Shown one piece after another: positions 37,184-46,534 of a stretch of 64,000 bases of DNA. Numbering within the stretch: position 1 is the stretch's first letter; every line of letters starts with the position of its first letter. The DNA is from Planctomycetaceae bacterium (lineage in GTDB: Bacteria > Planctomycetota > Planctomycetia > Planctomycetales > Planctomycetaceae): assembly GCA_041398785.1 (NCBI GenBank), contig JAWKUA010000011.1, forward strand, positions 1-64,000. The letters are read 5' to 3'. Both the position numbers and the translations under genes were made by a program. The notes under the pieces are model-generated. The model saw only the letters and a program-made list of their open reading frames with translations, did no database searches and was not told where the DNA came from.

Positions 37184-38989
37184 ATGTGGCTCAGAGGCAA
37201 CGGGCTGTTGAAAACGGAGCCAGCCAGCGTCCGGAGTCATCCGGCCTATCACTACAACGAACTCGCGCTGCAACTGGCTGCATGCGCCGCGATCGTTGCG
37301 GCGGGAGTCGTGCTGTTTTCCAACAAGGCGCCTGTGGGCCTGCAGCTTTCGGTCGGTCACATCGGTTTGGCCGCCGTGTTTGCGTTCTGCCGATTCCGCC
37401 TGCTGCCTCGCGTGCAGACTGCCGGTCAGCTTGACGCGGTTGTGACCGTCGCCGTGGTTTCGGTCTTCGCCATCCAGATCTGGTCGGTGGTTCTGCATTC
37501 GGGCGCGGAGTCACCGGCGGGAGTGGCCTGTCTGACGGTCACAATCAGCCTGTTGTATTGTTCGACGACCGCATTTCTGTGCACAGTCGCAACGGGTGCC
37601 GGGTTGTGGCTGATGAGTCGGCAGATGGCGGGCGGCAGCCGTTTCGACATTGATCTGGTTCACCTGTTTGTGACCGCCCCGGCCTGCGCGATTGTCGTTC
37701 GAATGTCCGTGCTGCAGATGTTCGGCGCGCTGAACGGGCTGCGCGAGACGGAACGGCAGACGCGGGCGGATCTTGAAGCCACCGTCGCGACTCTGACCGT
37801 CGAGAAACAGCTCCGGCAGCAGTCGGAAAATCAGTTGTTTGAGGTGCAGAAGAATGAGAGTCTCGGGCTGATGGCAGGCGGCATCGCTCATGACTTCAAC
37901 AACGTGATTCAGGCCATCAGCTCGTTTGCCGAAGTGATTCAAATGACGTCCGGCGATCAGCAGGCACGTCAGACGGCCACAGAGATCGCGAAGGCCGCAG
38001 CCAACGCCGGCGACATCTGCGCACAGATGCTGGTGTTTGCCGGAAAGTCTCAGGATCGGCACGAACTGACGGATCTGGGAACACTGACGCTGGACCTGCA
38101 GGCCCTGCTGCGTGCGGCCGTGCATGACAACATCACGCTGACTGTTTCCCGTCAGCCGAACGTGTCTTTGTCAGTCCCTGCCAATCCCGGTCAGATCCGG
38201 CAGGTGCTGATCAATCTCGTGTCAAACGCCGCGGATGCCACACGGGAAAACGGGGGAAATGTCTCCGTGCATGTCCGCCGCCTGGATGTCGAAACCGATG
38301 CCGACCTTCCGTCAGGCAGAGTGACCGGGAACTTTTCCGTGCGGGGACCCTGCGTGGCCATCGAAGTCACCGACGACGGTATCGGGATTGACTCGGAAAT
38401 TCTGCGGCAGATGTTCGATCCCTACTTTACCACCAAACCGACGGGGCACGGATTCGGCCTGTCGGTTGTCCTGGGAATCGTCCGCAGCCACAACGCAACA
38501 ATCTTCGTGAATACCGTGCCGGGTCGCGGCAGCACCGTGACAATGCTGCTTCCGTGCCGGGATGCTGCGACTAAGCAAAACCACCGTCCTGCCGATTCCG
38601 CGACTGAGCGTCCGGTCGCCGCGACACGCCGCATTCTGATTGTTGACGACGAAGAAAGTGTCCGCCGTTCCGTGGCGCGAATGCTGACCGCGCTGAATTG
38701 GCAGACAGTCGAAGTCAGCGACGGCAGCACGGCGATCGAACTGCTGCAATCTGATCGCCGGTTTGATGTCATCCTGCTGGACTACACGATGCCCCACACC
38801 AGCGGACTGGAGGTCGCTTCGCTGTTGCGGCATTCCGGGATTTCGATCCCTCTGATTCTGTGCAGCGGTTTCGTCGATCACGCCAGCGAACCTGGCTTGC
38901 TGGAAATCGCGGACGCGTTTCTGGCGAAACCGTTCCAAAGCAGCGAACTGATCGCAGTCCTGGATCAGGTGCTGCAGGGCTCTCGATGA
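37184..38989 (+). CDS. Hybrid histidine kinase with receiver domain
   Basis: 601 residues from the ATG at 37184; an upstream GTG at 37091 gives a basic leader unlikely to be translated. Five or six membrane helices lie in residues 20-190, with no recognisable extracellular sensor. A coiled coil follows, then the HisKA box AGGIAHDFNNVIQ with His236. The HATPase has NLVSNAADAT, DDGIGID and GHGFGLSVVLGIV. The receiver domain starts near 480 with IVDDEES, has the phospho-acceptor Asp533 in LLDYTMP, and ends with AKPF. All catalytic residues are present. No partner regulator is adjacent. Confidence 0.92.
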   Translation: MWLRGNGLLKTEPASVRSHPAYHYNELALQLAACAAIVAAGVVLFSNKAPVGLQLSVGHIGLAAVFAFCRFRLLPRVQTAGQLDAVVTVAVVSVFAIQIWSVVLHSGAESPAGVACLTVTISLLYCSTTAFLCTVATGAGLWLMSRQMAGGSRFDIDLVHLFVTAPACAIVVRMSVLQMFGALNGLRETERQTRADLEATVATLTVEKQLRQQSENQLFEVQKNESLGLMAGGIAHDFNNVIQAISSFAEVIQMTSGDQQARQTATEIAKAAANAGDICAQMLVFAGKSQDRHELTDLGTLTLDLQALLRAAVHDNITLTVSRQPNVSLSVPANPGQIRQVLINLVSNAADATRENGGNVSVHVRRLDVETDADLPSGRVTGNFSVRGPCVAIEVTDDGIGIDSEILRQMFDPYFTTKPTGHGFGLSVVLGIVRSHNATIFVNTVPGRGSTVTMLLPCRDAATKQNHRPADSATERPVAATRRILIVDDEESVRRSVARMLTALNWQTVEVSDGSTAIELLQSDRRFDVILLDYTMPHTSGLEVASLLRHSGISIPLILCSGFVDHASEPGLLEIADAFLAKPFQSSELIAVLDQVLQGSR

Positions 38990-39070
38990 ACCCGAATCTC
39001 GCGGTTGACCGGTACGAATTTGACAGCGACTCACCGGAATGCGTCGACGCTTCGTCCTCGCCCGGCGCAG

Positions 39071-39116
39071 CCTCCGGGAGACTTCGCACCCGCGAAGCGA
39101 CGTGCGGGAGAGGGCA
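39071..39116. repeat. Solo copy of a GC-rich dispersed element
   Basis: Shares GCGAAGCGACGT, CGGGAGAGGGCAC and flanking CCGGGAG with the repeats at 53114-53178 and 53349-53412. It sits in the 298-bp gap between the hybrid kinase and the next gene. It contains GCGAAGC next to its partial complement, so it may fold. Confidence 0.6.
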
Positions 39117-39287
39117 CAACGGTTCAATGGACGATCGGCGTTGGCACGACAACCGGACGCCCGGGGACAATTGCACTTCGCGCGGCGTTGACCGTCAGAC
39201 AGTTTGTCTGGCGGAATCCGCCGTCGGCGGATTATGCTTCGCCGACCTGCATTCGACGAAAACCGGTTTACGGAACGACAGACGGAC

Positions 39288-40970
39288 ATGGATGACCAGA
39301 TCGTGAAGTTCGCACGCTTGCCGCTGACGATCGTAGTTTTGTGTGCCGCACTGATCGCCGGGGCGGCGGTCGGCGAAGATCAGACTGCTTCGGAATCCGA
39401 AAACGTCGTCGCGCCTCAGCAGCTTGTAGATATTTTCTCGCTTCGCGCAGACGTCCGAAAACTGCTGAAGGCGCAATCGTCCTTTACGGCGATTTCGGGC
39501 GACGGAGAAGTCAACGATGAATTCCTCTTCGGCATCCTCGACGTCATCGAGCGGCAAAAGCTCCTGGTCGCTGATTCGCCGGCGTTCTTCCGTTGCGACC
39601 TTTCGGCAACGTGGCCAGAAGAAGGATTGGCCGTAACTGCAGTCGCTCCGATCGGTCGCGACAGGATTCATGAATGGTTCGACGAAGATCCCGAAAAATT
39701 CGAAGAGGCGTCAGATGGCATTACCATGATAGATGGGACGCCTGTACTGATCGCCGACGACTACACGGCCCTGCTGCAGTGTGATACACCGATTGCCGAA
39801 GACCGACTCGTCCGTCTGAACCGCGTGCTGAAGGAAACGCGCGAACTGCGACATCAGAAGATGGCCTCCCTGTCGTCGCAGCCCCGGCAAATCGGTCGTT
39901 CGGCTCTGAAGCCTTTCATCGCGAGTTTCCGGGCAGGCCTGGCAGCGGATGCTCAGCGACGCGACAACGAGAGTGACTTCGACTTTTCCTGGCGTTCGCT
40001 GTATCAGCGCAGCGTCCTGGCGCTGGTGGACGTTTTTTTTAATGACATCGAACGCCTGGAGTATTCGCTGGATTGGTCCGAAGCGGATGAGTCTCTGGTA
40101 TTCGAAGTGAAGATCGAAGCGGCAAAGAAGTCGTCGCTGGATCAATACGTCGACCGCGTTCGATCCGGAGACAGTCGAGCGTTGTCGTGGCTGCATCCGG
40201 ATCACGAAATGTTCGCGACAGCGACCGTGCCGATTCCCGCGTTCATTCAGGAACTGCTGCCGGAAGTCGGAAAGGCGACTGCTGTGGCTGTTCAGCAGGA
40301 ATGGCGGCTCAGCGACGGCACAAGAGAACAGATCGGGCGTTTTTTTTCCGACATCGGTGAACGCGGACGCCTGGATGCGCTGATTCAGACCATTCCGGTC
40401 AGCGACGGATCGCGGGCGATTGCGGGAGTCCTGCCGCTGGACGTCGGCGGTTCGCTGTCTCCGGCCGTTGTCGAACTGGTGTCCGCGACGGGCGGCTTTG
40501 ATTCCAGCGTTCCGACGACGGACATTGGCGGCTGGCCGCTACATCGAATGAAGGACTTCGACGCGTTCCAGACCACGGGAGCATCCGGTGACTGTGACCT
40601 GTTTCTTGTTGTGACGGAAAATGCCATCGCCTGGATCATCGGCACTGAAAAATCGATTCCGGTGCTGGAGACAATCGTTCTTCGTGAATTTCAGGCCGAC
40701 GCAGAAGGTGACCGTTTTCGACGCTGTGCGTTCGCTGCAAAGAGCAGCGCCGCGTCACTCTTGAGGTTTTCGGAATTCGCCGACAACACAAAGGAGCGGG
40801 TTCCCAAACACGTCGCCGATCAGGCTCCCCGCGACAACATCCGAATCACGCTCGACACGGAACCGCACACTCTGCTGCTGACCGCTCACTTTGAACGAGA
40901 CGCCACTTTACTCGGACTTCAGGCGTTCAATTTCGTCACCCTGTCGCTGTTGGAGCTGCTGGATCTGTGA
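39288..40970 (+). CDS. Exported protein of unknown function, 560 residues
   Basis: The ATG at 39288 opens a signal peptide (LPLTIVVLCAALIAGAAVGED, about 11-31). An upstream frame to 39204 passes through arginine-rich non-signal sequence, so the shorter start is chosen. The rest is acidic and mixed alpha/beta, with no Cys pairs and no catalytic motif recognised. Probably periplasmic. I do not recognise the family. Confidence 0.65.
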   Translation: MDDQIVKFARLPLTIVVLCAALIAGAAVGEDQTASESENVVAPQQLVDIFSLRADVRKLLKAQSSFTAISGDGEVNDEFLFGILDVIERQKLLVADSPAFFRCDLSATWPEEGLAVTAVAPIGRDRIHEWFDEDPEKFEEASDGITMIDGTPVLIADDYTALLQCDTPIAEDRLVRLNRVLKETRELRHQKMASLSSQPRQIGRSALKPFIASFRAGLAADAQRRDNESDFDFSWRSLYQRSVLALVDVFFNDIERLEYSLDWSEADESLVFEVKIEAAKKSSLDQYVDRVRSGDSRALSWLHPDHEMFATATVPIPAFIQELLPEVGKATAVAVQQEWRLSDGTREQIGRFFSDIGERGRLDALIQTIPVSDGSRAIAGVLPLDVGGSLSPAVVELVSATGGFDSSVPTTDIGGWPLHRMKDFDAFQTTGASGDCDLFLVVTENAIAWIIGTEKSIPVLETIVLREFQADAEGDRFRRCAFAAKSSAASLLRFSEFADNTKERVPKHVADQAPRDNIRITLDTEPHTLLLTAHFERDATLLGLQAFNFVTLSLLELLDL

Positions 40971-41323
40971 CCGCCGACGCATCTCCGGCTGCGATCCGCG
41001 TGCTGCCGCCACGGTCGCTCGTCAGTCGGGCAGACTTCGTCGGCAATTGCTGCCGGTTTCCGTCGCTGAGAAGCTGGCTCGGTTAGGGTGACTTTGCGGA
41101 TCGCAGCGGTTGTGCCAGCGCTCAGGCGTGCAGTTCCGGTCCGGTTGGGAGGAATAACCCGGAATGGTGATGTGTATCGGCTGGCTTGACGATTCCGGTT
41201 GTAACGCCGGTTGCCACGTGCGGCTCAACCATTCTGAAATCACGGACTCGCGGCAACCGGTTCGGCCATCGTCCCGGGAGCCAACCTGTGCCCTCCTGCC
41301 ATCCCGACAATCATGTGCCGCGG
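40971..41323. other. 353-bp intergenic region upstream of the lipoprotein cluster
   Basis: No ORF with convincing composition. This region should contain the promoter of the 41324 gene. I see no clear hairpin or operator. Confidence 0.4.
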
Positions 41324-42046
41324 ATGAAACGTCTGCCGGCAGGAACCGTCGCTGCGATTTCGATTGCGGCACTGCTGGTCTGCGGCTGCACGACCGCTCG
41401 CAGCACGATGCTGTTTCGCGATCCCGGCAACACACAGTGGCAGCAGGACAAGACCACGGGCTATCCGATCACCCTGCGCGTTCCCACGCACATCAAAGTG
41501 GAGATCGTCGAGAAGCTGTACCTTGTCGACGCGGGCAGCAGGGGCGTCCGGCCGGCGGTTGACGAACAAAACAACGTGTTTCGAAGCTGGGACTTCAGGA
41601 CTCAGATTCTGGAGACGGACAAGGTCTTCACCGTCGACTACAAGCGGCCCGTCGCCGGAACTCTGAACTACAACACGAACCTGAGCCCGGATCAGTCGAT
41701 CGAGGTCATCCAGAACCGGCTGGCGGACGACGCGATCGCTCAGATCGGTGTTGCTGTTTCCAACACACTGCAGGCGGTGACCGTCGGCGGAACGCAGGCC
41801 GACTTTTCATTCACCAACGTCGGCTCAGGCGGCACGTTTCCGACAGCCACAGGCCAGAACGCGAAGGGCGAACGTCCGTCTGCGATCGCCAATTCCCGCG
41901 ACGAACTGTCCGGGGACAACATCCTTCCCGTGACAAACGTCGTCGCCGCGAAGGTCTTTGCGATTGACGACGCGGACTTCGAACTTCAGGTTCATCAGTT
42001 TCTGGAATGCGGACTCGGCGTCGCCGGAACGTCGCTCGGATTGTAG
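41324..42046 (+). CDS. Lipoprotein, first of a tandem paralogous pair
   Basis: 240 residues. The ATG at 41324 (MKRLPAG) opens a lipoprotein signal ending in LLVCGC. Shared with the next gene: YPITLRVPTHIKVEI, then KVFTVDYKRPVAGTLNY, then a helix with IEVIQNRLADDAIAQIG. The C-terminus ends in a domain containing VFAIDDADFELQVHQFLEC. No known family was recognised. It is the first gene of a same-strand run ending with the subtilase at 44706. Confidence 0.75.
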   Translation: MKRLPAGTVAAISIAALLVCGCTTARSTMLFRDPGNTQWQQDKTTGYPITLRVPTHIKVEIVEKLYLVDAGSRGVRPAVDEQNNVFRSWDFRTQILETDKVFTVDYKRPVAGTLNYNTNLSPDQSIEVIQNRLADDAIAQIGVAVSNTLQAVTVGGTQADFSFTNVGSGGTFPTATGQNAKGERPSAIANSRDELSGDNILPVTNVVAAKVFAIDDADFELQVHQFLECGLGVAGTSLGL

Positions 42047-42111
42047 CGCAGGTCGCCGGCGGTCTGTCCGAACAGACGACCGGCCGGCATTCTTCAGGGG
42101 CAAACAGCATC

Positions 42112-43008
42112 ATGCGGTGGTTTCAAATATCGGCAGTCGCGACGCTGATGACGGCCTGCGGATGCGCGACCATCAGCAGCACTTTGATTGAACGCGACGT
42201 CTGCGACACGGGATACACGGACAGCACAACAAAGGGAGTGCCGATCACGGTAAAGGTTCCGACGCACCTGAAAGTCGTGGTCCGCGAAACGAGATTTCTG
42301 ACACTGGACGGCGACACGCTGACTCCCGTCACGTTCGACAGAACCGTTGTCGTCAACAACAACGGTCAGTCGGTGCTGCAGACACTGTCCGAACCGGTCG
42401 TGGCCGTCGACGTGGATCACGAATACATCGAAACGGAAAAGATTTTCACGGTCGATTTCAAACGGCCGGCCGCCGGGACGCTGAATTACAAGCTGGGTTT
42501 TGAAGATCAATACATCACCAGCATTCAGAACGAACTGCAGGATCGCACGATTGCCGACGTATCCACCGCCATCAACCGGATTCTCGGCAGCGTGGCCGAC
42601 CTGCGCACGGGCGGTCTGCGAGCGGGCCTGTCGGATGTCGGCGAACGTTCGAGCGGGCTGAAGTCGCTGCAAAAGGTGTCGTCCATTCGAGCGGCCGCGG
42701 TCTTCGAATTCGATGACCCGATGTTTGAAGTCCGGCTGGCCGAATTTCTCACGCAGCATCTCTGCGCGGAAACGTGTCACGACGGAGCAGCCTTCGGCGA
42801 GCCGATCGATGGCTTCACAAGCAACGTTGTCTATCCGGCATCGAACCGTGTTCCGTCGCTGGGATCCGGGCCGACAGCGTCCCGCGGTGTGTCCGCCCAT
42901 CCGGCGTCAATGTCGGCTCTGCCGGCTCGCGTCACGCTGCCGGCCGGGCCTGGGCGAGCACGGTTGCCGGCCGGTTCGCAGGATGTTCGCGGCCATCATT
43001 CGTACTGA
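42112..43008 (+). CDS. Lipoprotein, second of the tandem paralogous pair
   Basis: 298 residues from the ATG at 42112, with AGGGG about 12 bases before. The lipoprotein signal ends in LMTACGC. Paralogous to the previous gene: VPITVKVPTHLKVVV, KIFTVDFKRPAAGTLNY, and a later EFDDPMFEVRLAEFL block. The C-terminal 60 residues are Pro/Ser/Ala-rich and unlike the first gene. Two adjacent copies suggest a heteromeric partner pair. Function unknown. Confidence 0.75.
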   Translation: MRWFQISAVATLMTACGCATISSTLIERDVCDTGYTDSTTKGVPITVKVPTHLKVVVRETRFLTLDGDTLTPVTFDRTVVVNNNGQSVLQTLSEPVVAVDVDHEYIETEKIFTVDFKRPAAGTLNYKLGFEDQYITSIQNELQDRTIADVSTAINRILGSVADLRTGGLRAGLSDVGERSSGLKSLQKVSSIRAAAVFEFDDPMFEVRLAEFLTQHLCAETCHDGAAFGEPIDGFTSNVVYPASNRVPSLGSGPTASRGVSAHPASMSALPARVTLPAGPGRARLPAGSQDVRGHHSY

Positions 43009-43177
43009 CCTCATTTCGTATTGACATCGTGACCGAAAGATCGCCTTTGTTTGACACGCGGCCAACAGGGCTGAATGTTCCCGACCCGCCGGCCACGCAT
43101 CAGGCGGCCTCATGCCGAGCCGGGAACACACTTCAACTTCGCTTCGGACCAGCATGACACGACACCGGGAGAACACC

Positions 43178-44645
43178 GTGCGAACTCGACTGCGAAGCAA
43201 TCGGCAATGTTGTTTTCGACGCGGTCTGACCGCTGCGGCACCGCTGGTGTGCCTGGCGATGTGCGGATGTCACATTGTGCAGGTTGTCGACCAGGCGGCT
43301 CCACCGCAGTTGGTGGATGTCGGCGGACTTGTGGCTGCGCTGGCACGATCGCCGTTCCCGCGGAGGGACTGACGCTGCTGCAGGCGATTCTGCGGTCCGG
43401 CGGTCCCGCGGTTGATCGCACCGAACGGAATCAGCTGCTGGTTCAGCTTCGCCGCCGCGAAAACGGAGCGGCCGTGAACTACTACCTTCCGCTGACTCTG
43501 GTGGAATCGGACATGGCGGGCGAGATCCAGTTGAGTCCGGGAGACACCGTCCAGCTCGTATCGTGGCAGACGACAACGCTGCGGGATCAGCCGGGCGGCG
43601 GGCAAGAATTCAGGTCGGCGGGCTCAGCAGTGTCGAAGGAGAATGCCGCGACTGTTCGACCGTCCGCGAAGTCACCGGACAGTACGCTCTGACGACATCG
43701 CCGCTTGTCGCCGCAACGCCGACTGTCGTCGTGCTGCAGCGGAATCGCGGTGCGATCCAGGAACGTTTCGTTCTGCCGGTCAGCGCGGACACGCCCGGCG
43801 GGCTGTCGAATGTCAGTTCACGAAACGAAGCAACAAATCGCGAGGACGACGCGGCTGCCGGTGTCAGCAGTACCGGAACTGACGGGCTGGTGCTGTTGCA
43901 GCGCCTGGGATTCGAGATGGGAGAATCCAATACGATCACGGGGACTCGCCCGGGAACCGTCGCCGGTGATTCGGGCATTGCAGCGAATGACGTCGTCGCG
44001 GCCGTCAAGCGCGCGAACGACACAGACTTCCGTGAAACCGCCGACCGCGCCGCCGTCGCGGAAAGCATCGCGAGCGCCGTCGAGAACCGGGAAAAGGAAA
44101 TCACCTTTCGAATCCTGATCGAAGGGAACTCCGGCGAAGCGGACGAAATCACGATTGCGCTGGATGGCGTCCGGACCGACACGTCGCCGACTGCCGGCGA
44201 TCGCACCAGCGGTTCCGCTGGACTTTCCGGATTTCAGTCGCTGCCGCGGTTTGATGCCGCGATGCTGAACGCGGGAGTTCAGGACGGCGACGTCGCGGAA
44301 TTCACTCGCCTGGAACAAATGCCGGTCGTGCTGGCGGGTGTGCTGGCTCCCGCGCTGCATCAGGCGATGCAACAGCAGCAGGCCGCGGCGCAGCGCCGTT
44401 CGGAAGCTGCGAACAGAAACATCTTTTCGCGGATTCGAATCCCGATCGTGTCACCGACTGTCAGTCGCGTGAAAAACCAACTGGCATCGATGCATCAGAT
44501 CACGATTGAGCAGCGGCGGGGAGAGATCCCGGTTGTCGATCAGATATCGATCGGCGAACTGGCCGGACAACTGGTTCCGCCGCAGACAGACATCGGCCGA
44601 GCGGGACTTTCCGGAACCGGCGGCGACGGCGCGTGCCGTCCATAG
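43178..44645 (+). pseudogene. SLBB/PDZ-like lipoprotein, apparently frameshifted twice
   Basis: Three reading frames together make one protein. A GTG at 43178 (GGGAG upstream) encodes a lipoprotein leader ending LAMCGC and continues to VDVGGLVAA. At about 43350 sense moves to another frame reading GTIAVPAEGLTLLQAILRSGG, an SLBB-type export-domain segment, up to PGDTVQLVSWQTT. Near 43600 it moves again to VGGLSSVEGE, VVVLQRNRGAIQERFVLP and a PDZ-like region (43880-44190, LGFEMGESNTITGTRPGTVAG). Each change equals one missing base; adding one C near 43351 restores LVAAPGTIAVPAEG. Either a sequencing/assembly error or a decayed gene. SLBB proteins usually act in polysaccharide or outer-membrane export. 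Confidence 0.7.
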
Positions 44646-44705
44646 CGGGCCGGTTCCACCGTCGCAAAGCCCGGCCGGCAAACATCGGTTGCGAATCACA
44701 CCACG

Positions 44706-46517
44706 ATGCCACTTCAGACTCGCAAAGACAGGAACACCGTCAGCTACGACGTCTGCGGCGAAACGGTCACGCTGCACCGCGACCCGGATTTTGTCGCCGT
44801 GCGTTACCGCAACCGTACGGCGCGCAGCGACCGGCACAGAGTTGTCGAGGAATGCCAAAAACTCGGAACGTTTCACGACCGCATCGAGGTGCCGAGAGAA
44901 GAGTACACTCTGGTTCCCGTGGCGGATCTGCGCCGCAAGCCGGGCTTTCGTTCGGTCAGAGACGAAGTGCAGAAGTCGAATGAAGTGATCAGCGTGACTC
45001 CCGTATACCGGCTCGGTTCGGCGCGAGTCATCGGGACTCACCGGCTGACGGTCGGGTTTCAGCCGGGCACGAAGCGCCGCCGAAGTCTTCTGAAAAAGCA
45101 CGGCTGCCGTACTCCCAATCGCTTCGCCAAAGATCATTTCGAGAACGAATACCGGATCGAACTGGTCGACGAAACCGGCGACCCGTTCGATAAGGCGGCT
45201 GAACTTTCCGCGCTGGAAGAGATCATGTTCGCGATTCCGGAACTGGTGATGATCGCCGATCGTCCGGGGCTGATGGCCAACGGCGATTCGATGTCGGCCG
45301 CCCCGAATCGGTACTACCTGGAACTCACGTCGGCGCTTGATGCGTGGAAGGTTCAGAAGGGGAATCCGTCCATCAAAGTGGCTGTTCTGGACGTCGGTGT
45401 CGACGCGACTCACCCAGACCTGAAACCACAACTGGTCGCCAGTTTCGACGCTGTCAAGGACGACGATTTTCCCAGCGTCGAACCGACCGATTATCACGGC
45501 ACTGCCTGCGCGGGTCTGGTCTGCGGCATCGCGGCCAGCGACGACGGAGTGACCGGAATCGGCAACGGATGCTCACTGGTTGCCATTCGTATCGCCTGCA
45601 TGAAGAACAGTCAGTTCAGTATCAACATGAACGACATCGTGCAGGGAATTCGCAAAGCGTGGCAGGATCTGAAAGTCGATGTGCTGAGCAACAGCTGGTT
45701 CTTTCCTCCGAATCAGCAGATTGCGAATGAGATCGCTCGGGCAAGAACCAGCGGGCGAGTCAATTCCGACGGCAAAGCTCTGGGGTGTGTCTTTGTTGCC
45801 GCTGCGGGAAATGACAATCAGGCGGTGGACTTTCCCGCGCGGCTGGATGGCGTGCTGGCTGTTTCGGCAGTCGGACCGGACGGCAGGGTCAAGGAACCCG
45901 GTTCGCACGGACAAACCTGGGGCGCAAACTTCGGACCGGAAGTCGATATCTCCGCGCCGGGAGTCAACCTGTGGACGACCGACAACGTGGGAGCGAACGG
46001 GCATACCGACAATAACTTCAACGGGACATTCAGCGGCACGTCGGCGGCGACGCCGCTTGTGGCCGGAGCCGCGGCGCTTGTACTTTCGGCCGCTCCGCAA
46101 CTGACGGAACTGGAAGTCCGCACGATCCTGCTGCACACCACCGATGTTCCCGCGGGTGTTGTCGTTCCGAATGATCGCTACGGCAGCGGAAACCTGAACG
46201 TGCTGGACGCCGTGGAAGCCGCTCGGTCGCAGTTGACGACCGTCAAGGGAGTCATTCTGCAGGCGGGCGACGCGGTCAGCACGCCCGATGCCATTCGCGC
46301 CGGCTGCTATTTCCTGAGACTGAACGACGGTTCCTCCGTGGCACTGCGGGCGTATTCGAATTCGGCCAGCGGGCCGTTCGATGCTCTGGAAAAACGAAGC
46401 ATGGCCCGGCTATCGCAGTTTGTCGGCAGGACGGTGACTGTCAGCTACAGCCATCGGCTGGACCGGCCTTCGGGGTCGATCCTGTGGGGCGTGACGATTC
46501 ACGACGAGTCCGCGTGA
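44706..46517 (+). CDS. Subtilisin-family (S8) serine protease
   Basis: 603 residues. The catalytic triad is visible: Asp229 in VAVLDVGVDATHPDL, His264 in DYHGTACAG and Ser446 in FSGTSAATPLVAG. Residues 1-200 form an N-terminal extension with a propeptide-like mixed alpha/beta pattern. No signal peptide is seen, so export would need another route, or the start may be wrong. The C-terminal 100 residues (about 500-603) are a beta-rich appendage. It follows the lipoprotein/SLBB genes by 60 bp on the same strand. Confidence 0.92.
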   Translation: MPLQTRKDRNTVSYDVCGETVTLHRDPDFVAVRYRNRTARSDRHRVVEECQKLGTFHDRIEVPREEYTLVPVADLRRKPGFRSVRDEVQKSNEVISVTPVYRLGSARVIGTHRLTVGFQPGTKRRRSLLKKHGCRTPNRFAKDHFENEYRIELVDETGDPFDKAAELSALEEIMFAIPELVMIADRPGLMANGDSMSAAPNRYYLELTSALDAWKVQKGNPSIKVAVLDVGVDATHPDLKPQLVASFDAVKDDDFPSVEPTDYHGTACAGLVCGIAASDDGVTGIGNGCSLVAIRIACMKNSQFSINMNDIVQGIRKAWQDLKVDVLSNSWFFPPNQQIANEIARARTSGRVNSDGKALGCVFVAAAGNDNQAVDFPARLDGVLAVSAVGPDGRVKEPGSHGQTWGANFGPEVDISAPGVNLWTTDNVGANGHTDNNFNGTFSGTSAATPLVAGAAALVLSAAPQLTELEVRTILLHTTDVPAGVVVPNDRYGSGNLNVLDAVEAARSQLTTVKGVILQAGDAVSTPDAIRAGCYFLRLNDGSSVALRAYSNSASGPFDALEKRSMARLSQFVGRTVTVSYSHRLDRPSGSILWGVTIHDESA

Positions 46518-46534
46518 CGCCGGGGGGACAGCGT

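Noticed and set aside
40971..41323. tRNA or small RNA gene
   Set aside because: I looked for cloverleaf-like arms and a TTCGA loop and did not find a consistent set; a tRNAscan/Infernal run would decide.
43340..43610. Programmed ribosomal frameshift in the SLBB gene
   Set aside because: No slippery heptamer or downstream pseudoknot-like structure, two separate shifts, and other genes nearby show the same kind of missing base.
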